Shown: one piece after another, positions 1 through 8,878 of the stretch | Layout: every line of letters begins with the position of its first letter | Position numbering within the stretch: the first letter of the stretch is position 1 | From: Croceibacterium ferulae | Lineage (GTDB): Bacteria; Pseudomonadota; Alphaproteobacteria; Sphingomonadales; Sphingomonadaceae | Assembly: GCF_003660445.1 (NCBI RefSeq) | Contig: NZ_QZVQ01000008.1 | Location: forward strand, 211,864-275,863 | Reading direction: 5' to 3' | Length of the DNA: 64,000 bases | The notes under the pieces: generated by a model | Seen by the model: only the letters and a program-made list of their open reading frames with translations | Database searches by the model: none | What the model was told of the DNA's origin: nothing | Program-made: the position numbers and the translations under genes

Positions 1-382
1 TCCAGCGCTGTTCGAACCGGGTGCGCGACTGGATCTCGCGCGGGCCGCGCTGCATCATCCACGACACCTGCTGGAACGACCGGTCCTCGTCCGCCGACCC
101 ACCACCGGGCACCGGCTGCAGCACCTTGGCATAGCCCTGGTACACGGTGACGTCGGGCGTCACCGCCACCCCGATGGCCGGGCGCAGCAGGGTCTGCGAC
201 ACGCGGGACAGATCTTCAGTGATGCGGGGCTGCACTTCCGCGAAATAGACCAGGTCGCCGGCGATCGCGCCGGTCACGGTCAGATTGCCCCAGGCCTGCA
301 GGTCGTGATCGGTCCGCGCATGGGCGGCAGGGGCGAGGACCGCGATCAGCGCGGTGGCGAGCAGGGCGGGATGGATACGCAT
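1..382 (-). CDS. DUF2490-type outer membrane protein, partial (C-terminus outside window)
   Basis: The first 127 residues are visible. An N-terminal signal peptide ([22 protein letters not shown]) is followed by a segment starting [21 protein letters not shown] and continuing with [13 protein letters not shown] and LLRPAIGV. This spacing resembles the DUF2490 family of predicted outer membrane beta-barrels common in sphingomonads; no enzymatic role is established for that family. The ATG lies 88 bp from the divergent ctaB start, so the two genes share a promoter region. The family call is from memory of its pattern and is only moderately certain; the signal peptide is clear. Confidence 0.6.
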   Translation of the reverse strand, partial: MRIHPALLATALIAVLAPAAHARTDHDLQAWGNLTVTGAIAGDLVYFAEVQPRITEDLSRVSQTLLRPAIGVAVTPDVTVYQGYAKVLQPVPGGGSADEDRSFQQVSWMMQRGPREIQSRTRFEQRW

Positions 383-470
383 GGCCGGCGCTAAAGCAGC
401 TTCGCCCCCGGCGCACAACATGCCGGCCGGGCAGTTGGCCCCGGGCCTCGGCATCGCTATAGGGCAGGGC

Positions 471-1400
471 ATGTCCTTCAATCCGGCGCAGCCTGCGCCA
501 CCCCCCGCACCGGCGATCCAGCTGCCTGCCGACTGGCGCGACTTCGTGGCGCTGACCAAGCCGCGCGTGATGAGCCTGGTGGTGTTCACCGGCCTGTGCG
601 GCCTGCTGGCGGCGCCCGGCCACATCCATCCCGTGCTGGGCTTCGCCGCGATCCTGTGCATCGCGCTGGGCGCGGGCGGGGCGGCGGCGCTGAACCAGTG
701 GTGGGAGGCCGATATCGACGCGCTGATGAAGCGCACCGCCAAGCGCCCGCTGCCGACCGGCCGCATGGCGCGGACCGATGCGCGCGATTTCGGGATCGCG
801 CTGTCCTGCGCCTCCGTCGGGATCATGGGGCTGGCGATCCACTGGCTGGCGGCGATCGTGCTGGCGATCTCCATCGTCTATTATGCGGTGGTCTACACCA
901 TCTGGCTGAAGCCGCGCACGCCGCAGAACATCGTGATCGGCGGCGGCGCCGGGGCCTTCCCGCCGCTGATCGGCTGGATCGCGGTGACGGGCGAGATCAC
1001 CGCCATGCCGGTGCTGCTGTTCGCCATCATCTTCCTGTGGACACCGCCGCATTTCTGGGCGCTGGCCCTGTTCGTGCGCACCGATTACGCCAATGCCGGC
1101 ATCCCCATGCTGCCGGTGGTGGCCGGTCAGGCGGCGACGCGGCGGCAGATCCTGATCTATTCGCTGGTGCTGCTGCCGGTGACGCTGGCGCCCTGGGCGA
1201 TCGGCGGGGCGGGCGCGATCTACGGCATTTCCGCCTTGACGCTGTCGGCGCTGTTCGTGGCGCTGTCGCTGCCGGTGGCGTTCCGGCGCAGCGGGGAAGG
1301 GGATGCGATGCGGCCGGAGAAGCGGCTGTTCGGCTATTCCGTGCTGTACCTGTTCGTGCTGTTCGGCGCGCTGGTGGCCGACCGGCTGGTGCTGGCATGA
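471..1400 (+). CDS. ctaB: protoheme IX farnesyltransferase (heme O synthase)
   Basis: This is the integral membrane UbiA-superfamily prenyltransferase that attaches a farnesyl group to heme B to make heme O for the aa3 oxidase. The 309 residues match the family length. The first conserved helix reads [18 protein letters not shown]. The prenyl-diphosphate site follows at [20 protein letters not shown] (N-x3-D-x2-D-x2-M-x-R-T). A second aspartate region lies at [21 protein letters not shown] chose the ATG at 471 because it gives the usual short cytoplasmic N-terminus. The gene opens an operon of oxidase assembly genes and overlaps the next reading frame by ATGA. Confidence 0.95.
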   Translation: MSFNPAQPAPPPAPAIQLPADWRDFVALTKPRVMSLVVFTGLCGLLAAPGHIHPVLGFAAILCIALGAGGAAALNQWWEADIDALMKRTAKRPLPTGRMARTDARDFGIALSCASVGIMGLAIHWLAAIVLAISIVYYAVVYTIWLKPRTPQNIVIGGGAGAFPPLIGWIAVTGEITAMPVLLFAIIFLWTPPHFWALALFVRTDYANAGIPMLPVVAGQAATRRQILIYSLVLLPVTLAPWAIGGAGAIYGISALTLSALFVALSLPVAFRRSGEGDAMRPEKRLFGYSVLYLFVLFGALVADRLVLA

Positions 1401-1525
1401 CCCCGCGCGAGCAGCAGGAGGCGATCGCCCGCACCCGCCGCAACCGCAACCGCGCGCTGGGGCTGGCGCTGTTGTTCATGGTGGTGCTGTTCTACGCCAT
1501 CACCTTCGTGAAGTTCACCGTCTGA
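1397..1525 (+). CDS. 42-residue single-span membrane peptide between ctaB and ctaG
   Basis: A charged N-terminus ([20 protein letters not shown]) is followed by one hydrophobic span ([18 protein letters not shown]) and the tail KFTV. The start codon overlaps the ctaB stop (ATGA) and the stop overlaps the ctaG start (TGATG), so it is translationally coupled on both sides. Very small membrane proteins at this exact spot are usual in alphaproteobacterial cox operons and are sometimes labelled CoxF or oxidase assembly peptide. No biochemical role can be read from the sequence. A part in oxidase assembly is inferred from position only. Confidence 0.8.
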   Translation: MTPREQQEAIARTRRNRNRALGLALLFMVVLFYAITFVKFTV

Positions 1526-2085
1526 TGGCCAGCGCACCGCTGCATCATCGCAATCGCCGCACCGGGCTGCTGGCATTGCTGGCGGCGCTCGCCATGCTGG
1601 GCCTGGGGTTCGCCTCCGTGCCGCTGTATCGCCTGTTCTGCCAGGTCACCGGGTTCGGCGGCACGACGCAGCGGGCCAGCCTGGCCGATGCCGATCTGGC
1701 CGCGCAATTCGCCGGCAGCGCGGGCGCGCGGCAGTTCTCCATCCGGTTCGATGCCAACACCGCGCGCGATCTCCATTGGAGCTTCGCGCCCCGCCAGACG
1801 ATCGACCGCGTCACCATCGGCGAGCGCGACATGGTGATCTTCGACGCCCGCAACGACACCGACAGGCCCATCACCGGCACCGCCACCTTCAATGTGGAGC
1901 CGGAGCAGGCAGGCGTGCATTTCAACAAGATCCAGTGCTTCTGCTTCACCGAACAGGTGCTGCAGCCGGGTGAAAGCGTCGCGATGCCGGTGCTGTTCTT
2001 CGTCGACCCTGCCGCGGCGGACGATCCGAACATGAAGGACGTGGAACAGATCACGCTGAGCTACACTTTTCACCGCAAGGAATAG
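1525..2085 (+). CDS. ctaG: cytochrome c oxidase copper chaperone CtaG/Cox11
   Basis: This membrane-anchored periplasmic copper chaperone delivers copper to the CuB centre of subunit I. The 186-residue protein has one N-terminal membrane span (about residues 13-33), then the conserved YRLFCQVTGFGGTTQ segment and an immunoglobulin-like periplasmic domain. The copper-binding motif is CFCF (Cys138 and Cys140) within NKIQCFCFTEQ. The C-terminal ITLSYTF strand is typical. I chose the ATG at 1525, which overlaps the preceding stop, over longer upstream starts because it places the span correctly. Confidence 0.95.
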   Translation: MASAPLHHRNRRTGLLALLAALAMLGLGFASVPLYRLFCQVTGFGGTTQRASLADADLAAQFAGSAGARQFSIRFDANTARDLHWSFAPRQTIDRVTIGERDMVIFDARNDTDRPITGTATFNVEPEQAGVHFNKIQCFCFTEQVLQPGESVAMPVLFFVDPAAADDPNMKDVEQITLSYTFHRKE

Positions 2086-2155
2086 CGGCACTGGACCGCG
2101 CCGCAGCGGCGGATTACACATCGACGCAAGAACATCGAAGTCACGGGATCAGGGC

Positions 2156-2977
2156 ATGGCCGGCGCAAAGAACCACGAATATCACATCCTGCCACCGTCG
2201 GCCTGGCCGCTGCTTATGTCGGTCGCCGCGCTGACCTTTACCAGCGGCATGGTGCTGTTCATGCACGACCTGGCGGGCGCCGGTGTGGTGCTGGGGCTGG
2301 GCATCGCCGGGGTGATCGCGGGCTTCTATCTGTGGCTGTCCTCCATCGTGAAGGAAGCGCAGGCGGGCGATCACACGCCGGTGGTGCAGCTGCACCTGCG
2401 GTACGGCATGATCACCTTCATCGCCTCCGAAGTTATGTTCTTCGTTGGCTGGTTCTGGGCGTGGTTCGATTTCGCCCTGTTCCCCAGCGAACTGGTCGAG
2501 GTGGTCGGCGGGGTCTGGCCGCCTGCGGGGATCGAGGCGGTCATGGACCCCTTCGCCCTGCCGCTGCTGAACACGCTGATCCTGCTATGTTCGGGCACCA
2601 CCGTCACCTGGGCGCACCATTCCCTGATCCATGGTGATCGTGAAGGGCTGAAGACCGGCCTGTGGCTGACCATCATCCTGGGCGTGGTGTTCAGCTTCGT
2701 GCAGTTCTACGAATATGCGCATGCGCCGTTCGAGTTCGGCGGCAACACCTATTCCAGCGCCTTCTTCATGGCGACGGGCTTTCACGGCTTCCACGTGCTG
2801 GTGGGCACCATCTTCTTGGCCGTGTGCCTGCGCCGCACCTATGCCGGCCACTTCACCCCGCGCCAGCATTTCGGGTTCGAGGCGGCGGCCTGGTACTGGC
2901 ACTTCGTGGACGTGGTGTGGCTGTTCCTGTTCATCACCGTCTATGTCTGGGGCGGCTGGGGCGCCGCATACCACTGA
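2156..2977 (+). CDS. coxC: cytochrome c oxidase subunit III
   Basis: This 273-residue subunit has seven predicted spans and begins AGAKNHEYHILPPSAWPL, which is typical of bacterial subunit III. The conserved segments EVMFFVGWFWAWF, GTTVTWAHHSL, YSSAFFMATGFHGFHV and WYWHFVDVVWLFLF are all present. It is part of the aa3-type terminal oxidase in the cytoplasmic membrane. A 70-bp gap separates it from ctaG. The stop overlaps the SURF1 start (TGATG). Genes for subunits I and II are not in the window and probably lie elsewhere. Confidence 0.96.
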   Translation: MAGAKNHEYHILPPSAWPLLMSVAALTFTSGMVLFMHDLAGAGVVLGLGIAGVIAGFYLWLSSIVKEAQAGDHTPVVQLHLRYGMITFIASEVMFFVGWFWAWFDFALFPSELVEVVGGVWPPAGIEAVMDPFALPLLNTLILLCSGTTVTWAHHSLIHGDREGLKTGLWLTIILGVVFSFVQFYEYAHAPFEFGGNTYSSAFFMATGFHGFHVLVGTIFLAVCLRRTYAGHFTPRQHFGFEAAAWYWHFVDVVWLFLFITVYVWGGWGAAYH

Positions 2978-3588
2978 TGCCGTCGGCCCGCCGGCGGGTG
3001 CCGCTGCTGCCCACGATCGTGGTGGCGGCGGCGGTGGCGCTGATGCTGGTGCTGGGTGTGTGGCAGCTGCGCAGGGCGGAATGGAAGGGCGACATGATCG
3101 CCCGCTACGCTGACGCGGAAACCCTGCCGCCTGTAGCATGGCCGGATGACGGCGCTGCACGAGAGGCCGCACTGTACCGGCCGAGCAGCTTCACCTGCGC
3201 AGTTGTGCTGGGAATGCGGGAGACCGCCGGCCGTTCGGCCAAGGGACAATCGGGCTGGGCGCATGTCGCGAAGTGCCGGCTGGCCGAAGGCGGCGAGGCG
3301 GAAGTGGCGCTGGGCTGGTCCGCTGCCCCCACCCCGCCGGTATGGGACGGCGGCCGGGTGACCGGCACGGTGGCACCGGCGGGCGAGGGCGCGCGGTTGG
3401 TCGCCGATCCGCCGCAGGCCGGGCTGGAGGTACTGGCCCGCCCCGACCCCAAGGCGCTGCCGAACAATCACCTGTCCTATGCCGGGCAATGGTTCTTCTT
3501 TGCGATCACGGCGGCGGTCATTTACGCAATGGCGTTGCGCCGCCGCGCAGGCCCGACGGACCTTGCCTCCCCCGCAACCGGCCGCTAG
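2977..3588 (+). CDS. SURF1-family cytochrome oxidase assembly protein
   Basis: The 203-residue protein has the SURF1 layout. An N-terminal membrane span (PTIVVAAAVALMLVLGVWQL) is followed directly by the conserved RRAEWK segment. A periplasmic domain comes next, then a C-terminal span (GQWFFFAITAAVIYAMALRRR) preceded by NNHLSYAGQWF. SURF1 helps insert heme a into subunit I. It is translationally coupled to coxC and sits 13 bp before thrC. The coupling to a threonine biosynthesis gene is a known sphingomonad arrangement and does not imply a shared function. Confidence 0.9.
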   Translation: MPSARRRVPLLPTIVVAAAVALMLVLGVWQLRRAEWKGDMIARYADAETLPPVAWPDDGAAREAALYRPSSFTCAVVLGMRETAGRSAKGQSGWAHVAKCRLAEGGEAEVALGWSAAPTPPVWDGGRVTGTVAPAGEGARLVADPPQAGLEVLARPDPKALPNNHLSYAGQWFFFAITAAVIYAMALRRRAGPTDLASPATGR

Positions 3589-3601
3589 GCGCGCTGGCAC
3601 G

Positions 3602-5002
3602 ATGGATTACATCTCCACTCGCGGCACCGCGCCCGCGCTCGACTTCGAACAGGTGACGCTGACCGGCCTCGCGGCCGATGGCGGGCTGTATCTGCCGCGC
3701 GAGTGGCCCCGCTTCACGCCCGAGCAGATCGCGGCGATGCGCGGCCTGCCTTATGCGGAGCTGGCCGTGCGGGTGATGCTGCCTTTCGTGGGCGACAGCC
3801 TGACCGAGGACAAGCTGCGCGACCTGTGCCGCCGTGCCTATGCCCGGTTCGATCACAAGGCCGTGACCCCGTTGGTGCAGCTGGACGAGCAGCACTGGCT
3901 GCTGGAGCTGTTCCACGGCCCCACGCTGGCGTTCAAGGACGTGGCGCTGCAACTGCTGGGTCGGCTGTTCGAGGAGTTCCTGGCGCGTCACGAAGGGCGG
4001 CTGACGATCGTCGGCGCGACCAGCGGCGACACCGGCTCCGCCGCGATCGACGCGGTGGCGGGCCGCGACAATGTGGAGATCTTCATGCTCCACCCGCATG
4101 GCCGCGTCAGCGATGTGCAGCGCCGGCAGATGACCACCGTGCTGGCGCCTAATGTGCACAACATCGCCATCGATGGCAGCTTCGACGATGCGCAGGCGAT
4201 GGTGAAGCGCATGTTCGGCGACGCGGCGGTCAACGGCCCGCTGCGGCTGGGTGCGGTAAACTCCATCAACTGGGCGCGGCTGATGGCGCAGGTGGTGTAT
4301 TACTTCCATGCCGCCCTGCAGCTGGGCGCGCCGGAGCGGGAGGTCGCCTTCAGCGTGCCGACCGGCAATTTCGGCGACGTGTTCGCCGGCCATGTGGCGC
4401 AGAGCATGGGCCTGCCGATCGCGCGGCTGATCGTCGCCACCAATGTGAACGACATCCTGCACCGGGCGCTGTCGGCCGGCGACTATTCCGCGGGCGTGGT
4501 CACCGCCACCGCAGCCCCCAGCATGGACATCCAGGTGTCGAGCAATTTCGAGCGGCTGCTGTTCGATTGCGGCGGCCGGGACGGGCTGCTGCTGGCCGAA
4601 CAGATGCGCAGCTTCGAATCCGCCGGCGCCATGCGCCTGACCCCTGAGCAGATCGCAGGCGCGGCCCGCGGCTTTGCCAGCTGCCGGGCGGACGAGATGG
4701 AGATGGCCGAGGCGATGGCCTGGGCCAAGGACCGGTGCGGCCAGCTGATCGACCCGCACACTGCGATCGGCCTGCATGCCGCGCTCGCCTGCGGCCTGCC
4801 GGCGCATGTGCCGGTGGTGACACTGGCGACCGCGCACCCCGCCAAGTTCCGCGACGCGGTGGAGCGGGCGACCGGCCAGCGCCCCAGCCTGCCGCATCGG
4901 CTGGGCGACCTGTTCGAGCGGGAGGAGCGCTATACCGAGCTGCCCGGCACCTATGAGGCGGTGAGCGGTTACATCCTGCAGCACGCGCATCCGCACGGCT
5001 GA
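3602..5002 (+). CDS. thrC: threonine synthase
   Basis: This PLP enzyme converts O-phospho-L-homoserine to L-threonine in the last step of the pathway. The 466-residue protein starts MDYISTRGTAPALDFEQV, which is the canonical N-terminus. The PLP lysine lies in HGPTLAFKDVALQLLG, and the phosphate-binding residues are in ATSGDTGSAAI. NSINWARLMAQ and the glycine-rich PTGNFGDVFAG are also conserved. I chose the ATG at 3602 because upstream in-frame sequence belongs to the SURF1 region. It is followed after 12 bp by a methyltransferase in the same operon. Confidence 0.96.
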   Translation: MDYISTRGTAPALDFEQVTLTGLAADGGLYLPREWPRFTPEQIAAMRGLPYAELAVRVMLPFVGDSLTEDKLRDLCRRAYARFDHKAVTPLVQLDEQHWLLELFHGPTLAFKDVALQLLGRLFEEFLARHEGRLTIVGATSGDTGSAAIDAVAGRDNVEIFMLHPHGRVSDVQRRQMTTVLAPNVHNIAIDGSFDDAQAMVKRMFGDAAVNGPLRLGAVNSINWARLMAQVVYYFHAALQLGAPEREVAFSVPTGNFGDVFAGHVAQSMGLPIARLIVATNVNDILHRALSAGDYSAGVVTATAAPSMDIQVSSNFERLLFDCGGRDGLLLAEQMRSFESAGAMRLTPEQIAGAARGFASCRADEMEMAEAMAWAKDRCGQLIDPHTAIGLHAALACGLPAHVPVVTLATAHPAKFRDAVERATGQRPSLPHRLGDLFEREERYTELPGTYEAVSGYILQHAHPHG

Positions 5003-5014
5003 GGTCGTGGGCTG

Positions 5015-5905
5015 ATGGCAGAATTTCGCGAACAGCCAGTGCTGCTGGCCGGCGCCGGCTGGGGCGATTACGGGCTGATCGACAGCGGCGACGGGCGCAA
5101 GCTGGAACGCTATGGCCCGCACCGCCTGATCCGCCCGGAAGGGCAGGCGCTGTGGCCGCCGCGCCGGGGTGACTGGCAGGCGGATGGCGAGTTCATCCCC
5201 GGATCGGACGAGGATGGCGGCGGCCGCTGGCAGTTCGACCATGCATTGCCGGCGGATGGCTGGCCGCTGGCGCGCGGCGATGTGCGCTTCACCGCGCAAT
5301 GCACCCCGTTCCGCCACCTGGCGTTCTTCCCCGACATGGCCCCGGTGTGGGACTGGATGGGCGATCAGCTGGCCGGCCTGGCCGCTCCGGCGGAGACGCT
5401 GAACCTGTTCGGCTACACCGGTGTGGGCACGCTGTCGCTCTCCGCCCACGGCCCCGTCACGCATGTCGATGCCAGCAAGAAATCGGTGGCGCAGGCGCGC
5501 GCCAACGCCGCCCTGTCCGGCATGGAGGACCGCCCGGTCCGCTGGCTGGTGGACGATGCCGCGAAGTTCGCCGCGCGCGAGGTGCGGCGGGGGCGGCGTT
5601 ATGACGGCATCATCCTGGACCCGCCGAAATTCGGCCGCGGCCCCGGCGGGGAAGTCTGGCGGCTGGAGGAGCACCTGCCGCCGCTGCTGGCCGATTGCCG
5701 CCGCCTGCTGGATGGCGACAGCCGCTTCCTGTTCCTCACCGTCTATGCCGTGCGCATGTCCAGCCTGGCGCTGGGCGGCCTGCTGCACGGCCTGTTCGCC
5801 GACCTGCCCGGCACGGTGGAGCATGGCGATCTGGCGATGCGCGAGGAAGGCGAGGGCGGCCGCCTGCTGCCCACGGCCATCTTCGCGCGCTGGTCGCGAG
5901 GGTAG
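5015..5905 (+). CDS. class I SAM-dependent methyltransferase, RlmI/RlmL-like
   Basis: The 296-residue protein has the features of the COG1092 rRNA methyltransferase group. The SAM motif I region is LNLFGYTGVGTLSLSAHG, then HVDASKKSVAQARANAALSG supplies the acidic ribose-binding residue. The catalytic-loop motif is DGIILDPPKFGRGPGGEVW (DPPKFGRG), followed by FLFLTVYAVRMSS. The N-terminal part lacks a clear PUA domain, so it is shorter than E. coli RlmI. The likely target is rRNA cytosine or guanine, but the site cannot be assigned. It is the last gene of the cta-thrC operon. Confidence 0.85.
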   Translation: MAEFREQPVLLAGAGWGDYGLIDSGDGRKLERYGPHRLIRPEGQALWPPRRGDWQADGEFIPGSDEDGGGRWQFDHALPADGWPLARGDVRFTAQCTPFRHLAFFPDMAPVWDWMGDQLAGLAAPAETLNLFGYTGVGTLSLSAHGPVTHVDASKKSVAQARANAALSGMEDRPVRWLVDDAAKFAAREVRRGRRYDGIILDPPKFGRGPGGEVWRLEEHLPPLLADCRRLLDGDSRFLFLTVYAVRMSSLALGGLLHGLFADLPGTVEHGDLAMREEGEGGRLLPTAIFARWSRG

Positions 5906-6018
5906 CGCCTCGACCTCCGCGATTTCGCCGGGGGAGAGTGGAAAGTGGATGGATTGCTGATCGCTGCAGAGACTGCCGGCGCGCCGAGGACAACCACCCC
6001 CAAGTCCGCTGTTATAGG

Positions 6019-6756
6019 ATGTTGCTCATGACTTTAAGCATTGTTGTAAACTTTTATAACAACGAGGAGGGAGTGGACGCACTCATTCGTAATTACGAGT
6101 CGATCGTTAAAAGGTATCCACAACAGTGCGAGCTCGTCCTTGTCGATGATCACAGTGACAAGGTAATGGATTTTTCAAGCTACCAATCGGTTCCGGATCT
6201 TAGAATTTTCAGAGTGCTGGATGATATCACGTGGAATCAGGCCGGCGCACGGAATGTTGGCGCACTTGAAGCTAGAAATCAGGTGATCTTGTTCATGGAT
6301 GTCGATCATCTCATTGAGCCCGATCAAGTGGACCTTGTTCTTGCCACGGCCCGCCAGCTGCGGCTTGGCGAAAAGGTGACTCCATCTCGCCGGACATTTC
6401 GGAAGATTGGGGATCAAAGGGAAGTTGAAGAGCTAAAGCATAATGTGAATTGCTTCATGATAAGGCGGCAGGACTTCTTCAAGGTTGGCGGCTACGATGA
6501 ACTGTTTGCCGGACACTACGGTCGTGAAGACAGCTTCTTCTCGCTTTGCTGCAAAAGGCAGGGATTGGAGAACAAGCTTGGCCACTTTACGCTGAGTAAC
6601 GTAAAAGATCGCTCAACCAAAGGCTTGGACCGCGACAAATATCATAATGACATTGTATTTCATAATTTGACCACAGCAAAGATGTGTAAATCTTCTCTGG
6701 CGTTTTCATGTAACTACGAAATGGTATTGCAGACTAACTCCCGCATCGGAGGATGA
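6019..6756 (+). CDS. family 2 glycosyltransferase, AT-rich, probably acquired
   Basis: The 245-residue protein has a GT-A fold. The first strand is SIVVNFYNNEEGVDALIRN, followed by ELVLVDDHSDK. The DxD-type metal and nucleotide site is VILFMDVDHLIEPD, and a downstream GGYDELFAGHYGREDSFF carries the ED acid region. A second in-frame ATG at 6028 is nearly as good a start. The base composition is clearly AT-richer than every neighbour and codon use differs, which suggests horizontal transfer. Donor and acceptor sugars are unknown. It lies next to an O-acyltransferase gene, so both may modify a surface polysaccharide. Confidence 0.8.
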   Translation: MLLMTLSIVVNFYNNEEGVDALIRNYESIVKRYPQQCELVLVDDHSDKVMDFSSYQSVPDLRIFRVLDDITWNQAGARNVGALEARNQVILFMDVDHLIEPDQVDLVLATARQLRLGEKVTPSRRTFRKIGDQREVEELKHNVNCFMIRRQDFFKVGGYDELFAGHYGREDSFFSLCCKRQGLENKLGHFTLSNVKDRSTKGLDRDKYHNDIVFHNLTTAKMCKSSLAFSCNYEMVLQTNSRIGG

Positions 6757-6945
6757 TGCGTTGAGTAGATCTACAAAGGGCCATGCCACCGTCGCACTCA
6801 GTTCAATCATCGTGACTTCCGGTCGGATCATTCGATATTAGACCTCATACTCTGTGCGTTCCCGACAGATTTAGGAGGCGGAACCCGCTGGCATCATCTC
6901 CCATCCGGGCTGAGGCGGAGCAGCCCTTCCGTGACACGTGGACGG

Positions 6946-8067
6946 CTACAGTGCGGAGCGCTCAGGCTGCGGACGCCGCGCATAGGGGAACAGGCGCTTC
7001 AGCCCGTTGAACGGCTGTTCCACCCAGTGCCATGATGCCGCGCCCAGGGCGATCGCCACCACGCTGACGACCATGAAGGTCACCGGTCCCGGCTGGTCCC
7101 AGTTCCGCGCCGGCATGGCCGCGATCACCAACACCCAGGCGAGCAGGTGCCAGATATACAGGCCATAGCTGATCCGCCCCAGATAGCGGACGGCGCGATA
7201 TTCCAGCGCACGGCCGACCCGCCCCGGGATGCCATGGCGCGCGGCCAGCACCAGGAAGGCCATCGGCACGGTGCAGGCGAAGTCCATCACGGCATAGGGC
7301 AGGTCGATCAGCACAGTCGCGCCGACCAGCGCCAGGCACAGCAGGCTGGCGCCGGCCAGGATCTGCAGCAGCCGTTCCCGCGCGGCGATGTCGCCAGCCT
7401 GCCGGTGGAGCAGCGCCGCCACCAGCCCGCCCAGCGCCAGCGCGTCCATCATCGCCGGCATCAGCACGTCCTGCGGCGGCATGTCCGGCCAGATCAGCCC
7501 GCAGGCGAAGCGGAACGCGACGCCGCCCGCGATCGTCGCCGCCAGCATCGCCAGCAGCCAGCGGCGCGGGACCAGCAGCATGACCAGCGGCCAGACGACG
7601 TAGAACTGCTCCTCCACCGACAGGGTCCACAGATGGACCGTCGTCCACGGCTCCCAGTCGGGCTGGCGCGCATACCACAGGTTGGACAGGAAGGTGACGT
7701 GGTACTCCGCCGTTTCCCGCACCCCCTCCACGTTCAGCGCGATGGCGATGGCCAGCATCAGGTAATAGGTCGGGAACAGCCGCAGGATGCGCCGGGCGTA
7801 GAAGCTGCGCAGCAGCGGTCCCAGCGGGGCGGGGCCGGCGGCGGGGCGCTGTTCCAGCAGGATGCCGGTGATCAGGAAGCCGCTGAGCACGAAGAACAGC
7901 CGCACGCCCAGATGGCCCAGATGCCCCGATTGCAGCCAGTAATGCGTGATCAGCACGCACATGACCGCCAGCGCGCGCAGGCCGTCCAGCTGCGGGAAGT
8001 GCCGGCCGGCCACCTGTAGGGCAGGGCCGGTGGTTGCCCCGGCCAGGCGTGCCTCCATCTGCATCAT
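6946..8067 (-). CDS. acyltransferase family 3 (OafA/YrhL-type) membrane protein
   Basis: The 373-residue protein has about ten membrane spans and the family signature near the N-terminus: FPQLDGLRALAVMCVLITHYW, with the catalytic-type histidine, then GVRLFFVLSGFLITGILL. RRILRLFPTYYLML, WTLSVEEQFYVVWPLVML and YGLYIWH are all characteristic. Such proteins transfer acetyl or other acyl groups to surface or secreted glycans. I chose the ATG at 8067 because a GGGAGGGG ribosome-binding site lies just upstream; ATGs at 8097 and 8064 are alternatives. Confidence 0.88.
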   Translation of the reverse strand: MMQMEARLAGATTGPALQVAGRHFPQLDGLRALAVMCVLITHYWLQSGHLGHLGVRLFFVLSGFLITGILLEQRPAAGPAPLGPLLRSFYARRILRLFPTYYLMLAIAIALNVEGVRETAEYHVTFLSNLWYARQPDWEPWTTVHLWTLSVEEQFYVVWPLVMLLVPRRWLLAMLAATIAGGVAFRFACGLIWPDMPPQDVLMPAMMDALALGGLVAALLHRQAGDIAARERLLQILAGASLLCLALVGATVLIDLPYAVMDFACTVPMAFLVLAARHGIPGRVGRALEYRAVRYLGRISYGLYIWHLLAWVLVIAAMPARNWDQPGPVTFMVVSVVAIALGAASWHWVEQPFNGLKRLFPYARRPQPERSAL

Positions 8068-8162
8068 ACCCCTCCCGCTCCCGCGCTTGTTCAGCAATCG
8101 GTGCCCGGTTGCAACCGTCGCGCCCGCTGGACAGCACGGCGCCTGCCTGCCAGTGCGCGCCC

Positions 8163-8534
8163 ATGGCCGACCGACTGATGCTGGAAATCGCCGATTTCGT
8201 GCACGACGTGCACACCGGCATCTATTCGGAAGAGACCGGCAAGCCGCAGCCGCTGCGCTTTACCATCACTGTCGAGATGAAGCCGGCGGAACGCTACGCG
8301 CCCGATACGCCGCTGTCGGCCAGCAAGAACTACATGGACCTGAAGTTCGCCGGGTCCGACGCCCTGCCGGCGGGGGTCCACTTCACGCTGATCGAATCGG
8401 TGGCCGACCATGTGGCGGAAACCCTGTTCGTCGCCGATGCGCGCGTGCTGGTGGTGACGGTGAAGATCGTGAAGCTGGCGCTGAGCGAGGCGGACGAGCA
8501 GATCGGCATCACCCTGCGGCGGGAACGCCGCTGA
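8163..8534 (+). CDS. folB: dihydroneopterin aldolase-family protein (FolB-like)
   Basis: The 123-residue protein fits the tunnelling-fold FolB family, which cleaves or epimerises dihydroneopterin in folate synthesis. Supporting features are the N-terminus RLMLEIADFVHDVHTGIYSEE, where GIYxxE matches the GxxxxE region, the strand LRFTITVEM, and the helix FTLIESVADHVAETLF carrying the usual ESVA substrate region. The K in VTVKIVKLAL sits where the catalytic lysine is expected. The ATG at 8163 gives the canonical length. It overlaps the next gene by TGATG, and molybdopterin genes follow. Confidence 0.82.
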   Translation: MADRLMLEIADFVHDVHTGIYSEETGKPQPLRFTITVEMKPAERYAPDTPLSASKNYMDLKFAGSDALPAGVHFTLIESVADHVAETLFVADARVLVVTVKIVKLALSEADEQIGITLRRERR

Positions 8535-8866
8535 TGGCGCAGGCCGTGCTGGTGGCGGGGCCGCTGGCCGCCGCGCCGCTGGATGCCGCCGCCGCGTTCC
8601 ATGCCGCCGACCTGCCGCGCGCGCGTGCGCTGCTGGAGCAAGGCGACGATCTCGCCATCCATTTCCCGCTTGCCGATCACCCCTATCGCGCCTGGCGGCT
8701 GGCGATTGTGCAGGAATTGGCGCGCGAGGCGGCACCACGGCGCGTCAACGGCGTTGAGGGGCATGATGATCCAGCGACCGCCGCCACCATCGCCTGGCTG
8801 GCGGATGCGCCCGCCATCACCGGGCAGTTGTTCGCCGTGGATGGCAATTCCGGCAGTCGGGCCTAG
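8534..8866 (+). CDS. truncated SDR-like (Rossmann) protein coupled to folB
   Basis: The 110-residue product resembles only the second half of a short-chain dehydrogenase. PYRAWRLAIVQELAREAAP matches the helix that normally carries the catalytic Tyr-x3-Lys and lies before the substrate loop. ATAATIAWLADAPAITGQL and FAVDGNSGSRA match the C-terminal SDR strand and helix. The N-terminal TGxxxGIG cofactor motif and the NNAG motif are absent. The frame is open, well coded and translationally coupled to folB, so it does not look like random decay. A pteridine-related role is inferred from context only. Confidence 0.65.
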   Translation: MAQAVLVAGPLAAAPLDAAAAFHAADLPRARALLEQGDDLAIHFPLADHPYRAWRLAIVQELAREAAPRRVNGVEGHDDPATAATIAWLADAPAITGQLFAVDGNSGSRA

Positions 8867-8878
8867 ATTGGCTGCTGG

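Noticed and set aside
3518..5824. Long open frame on the minus strand (about 770 codons)
   Set aside because: It lies fully antisense to thrC and the methyltransferase, both with clear family motifs. The translation is low-complexity His/Arg/Gln-rich, as is common for shadows in GC-rich DNA.
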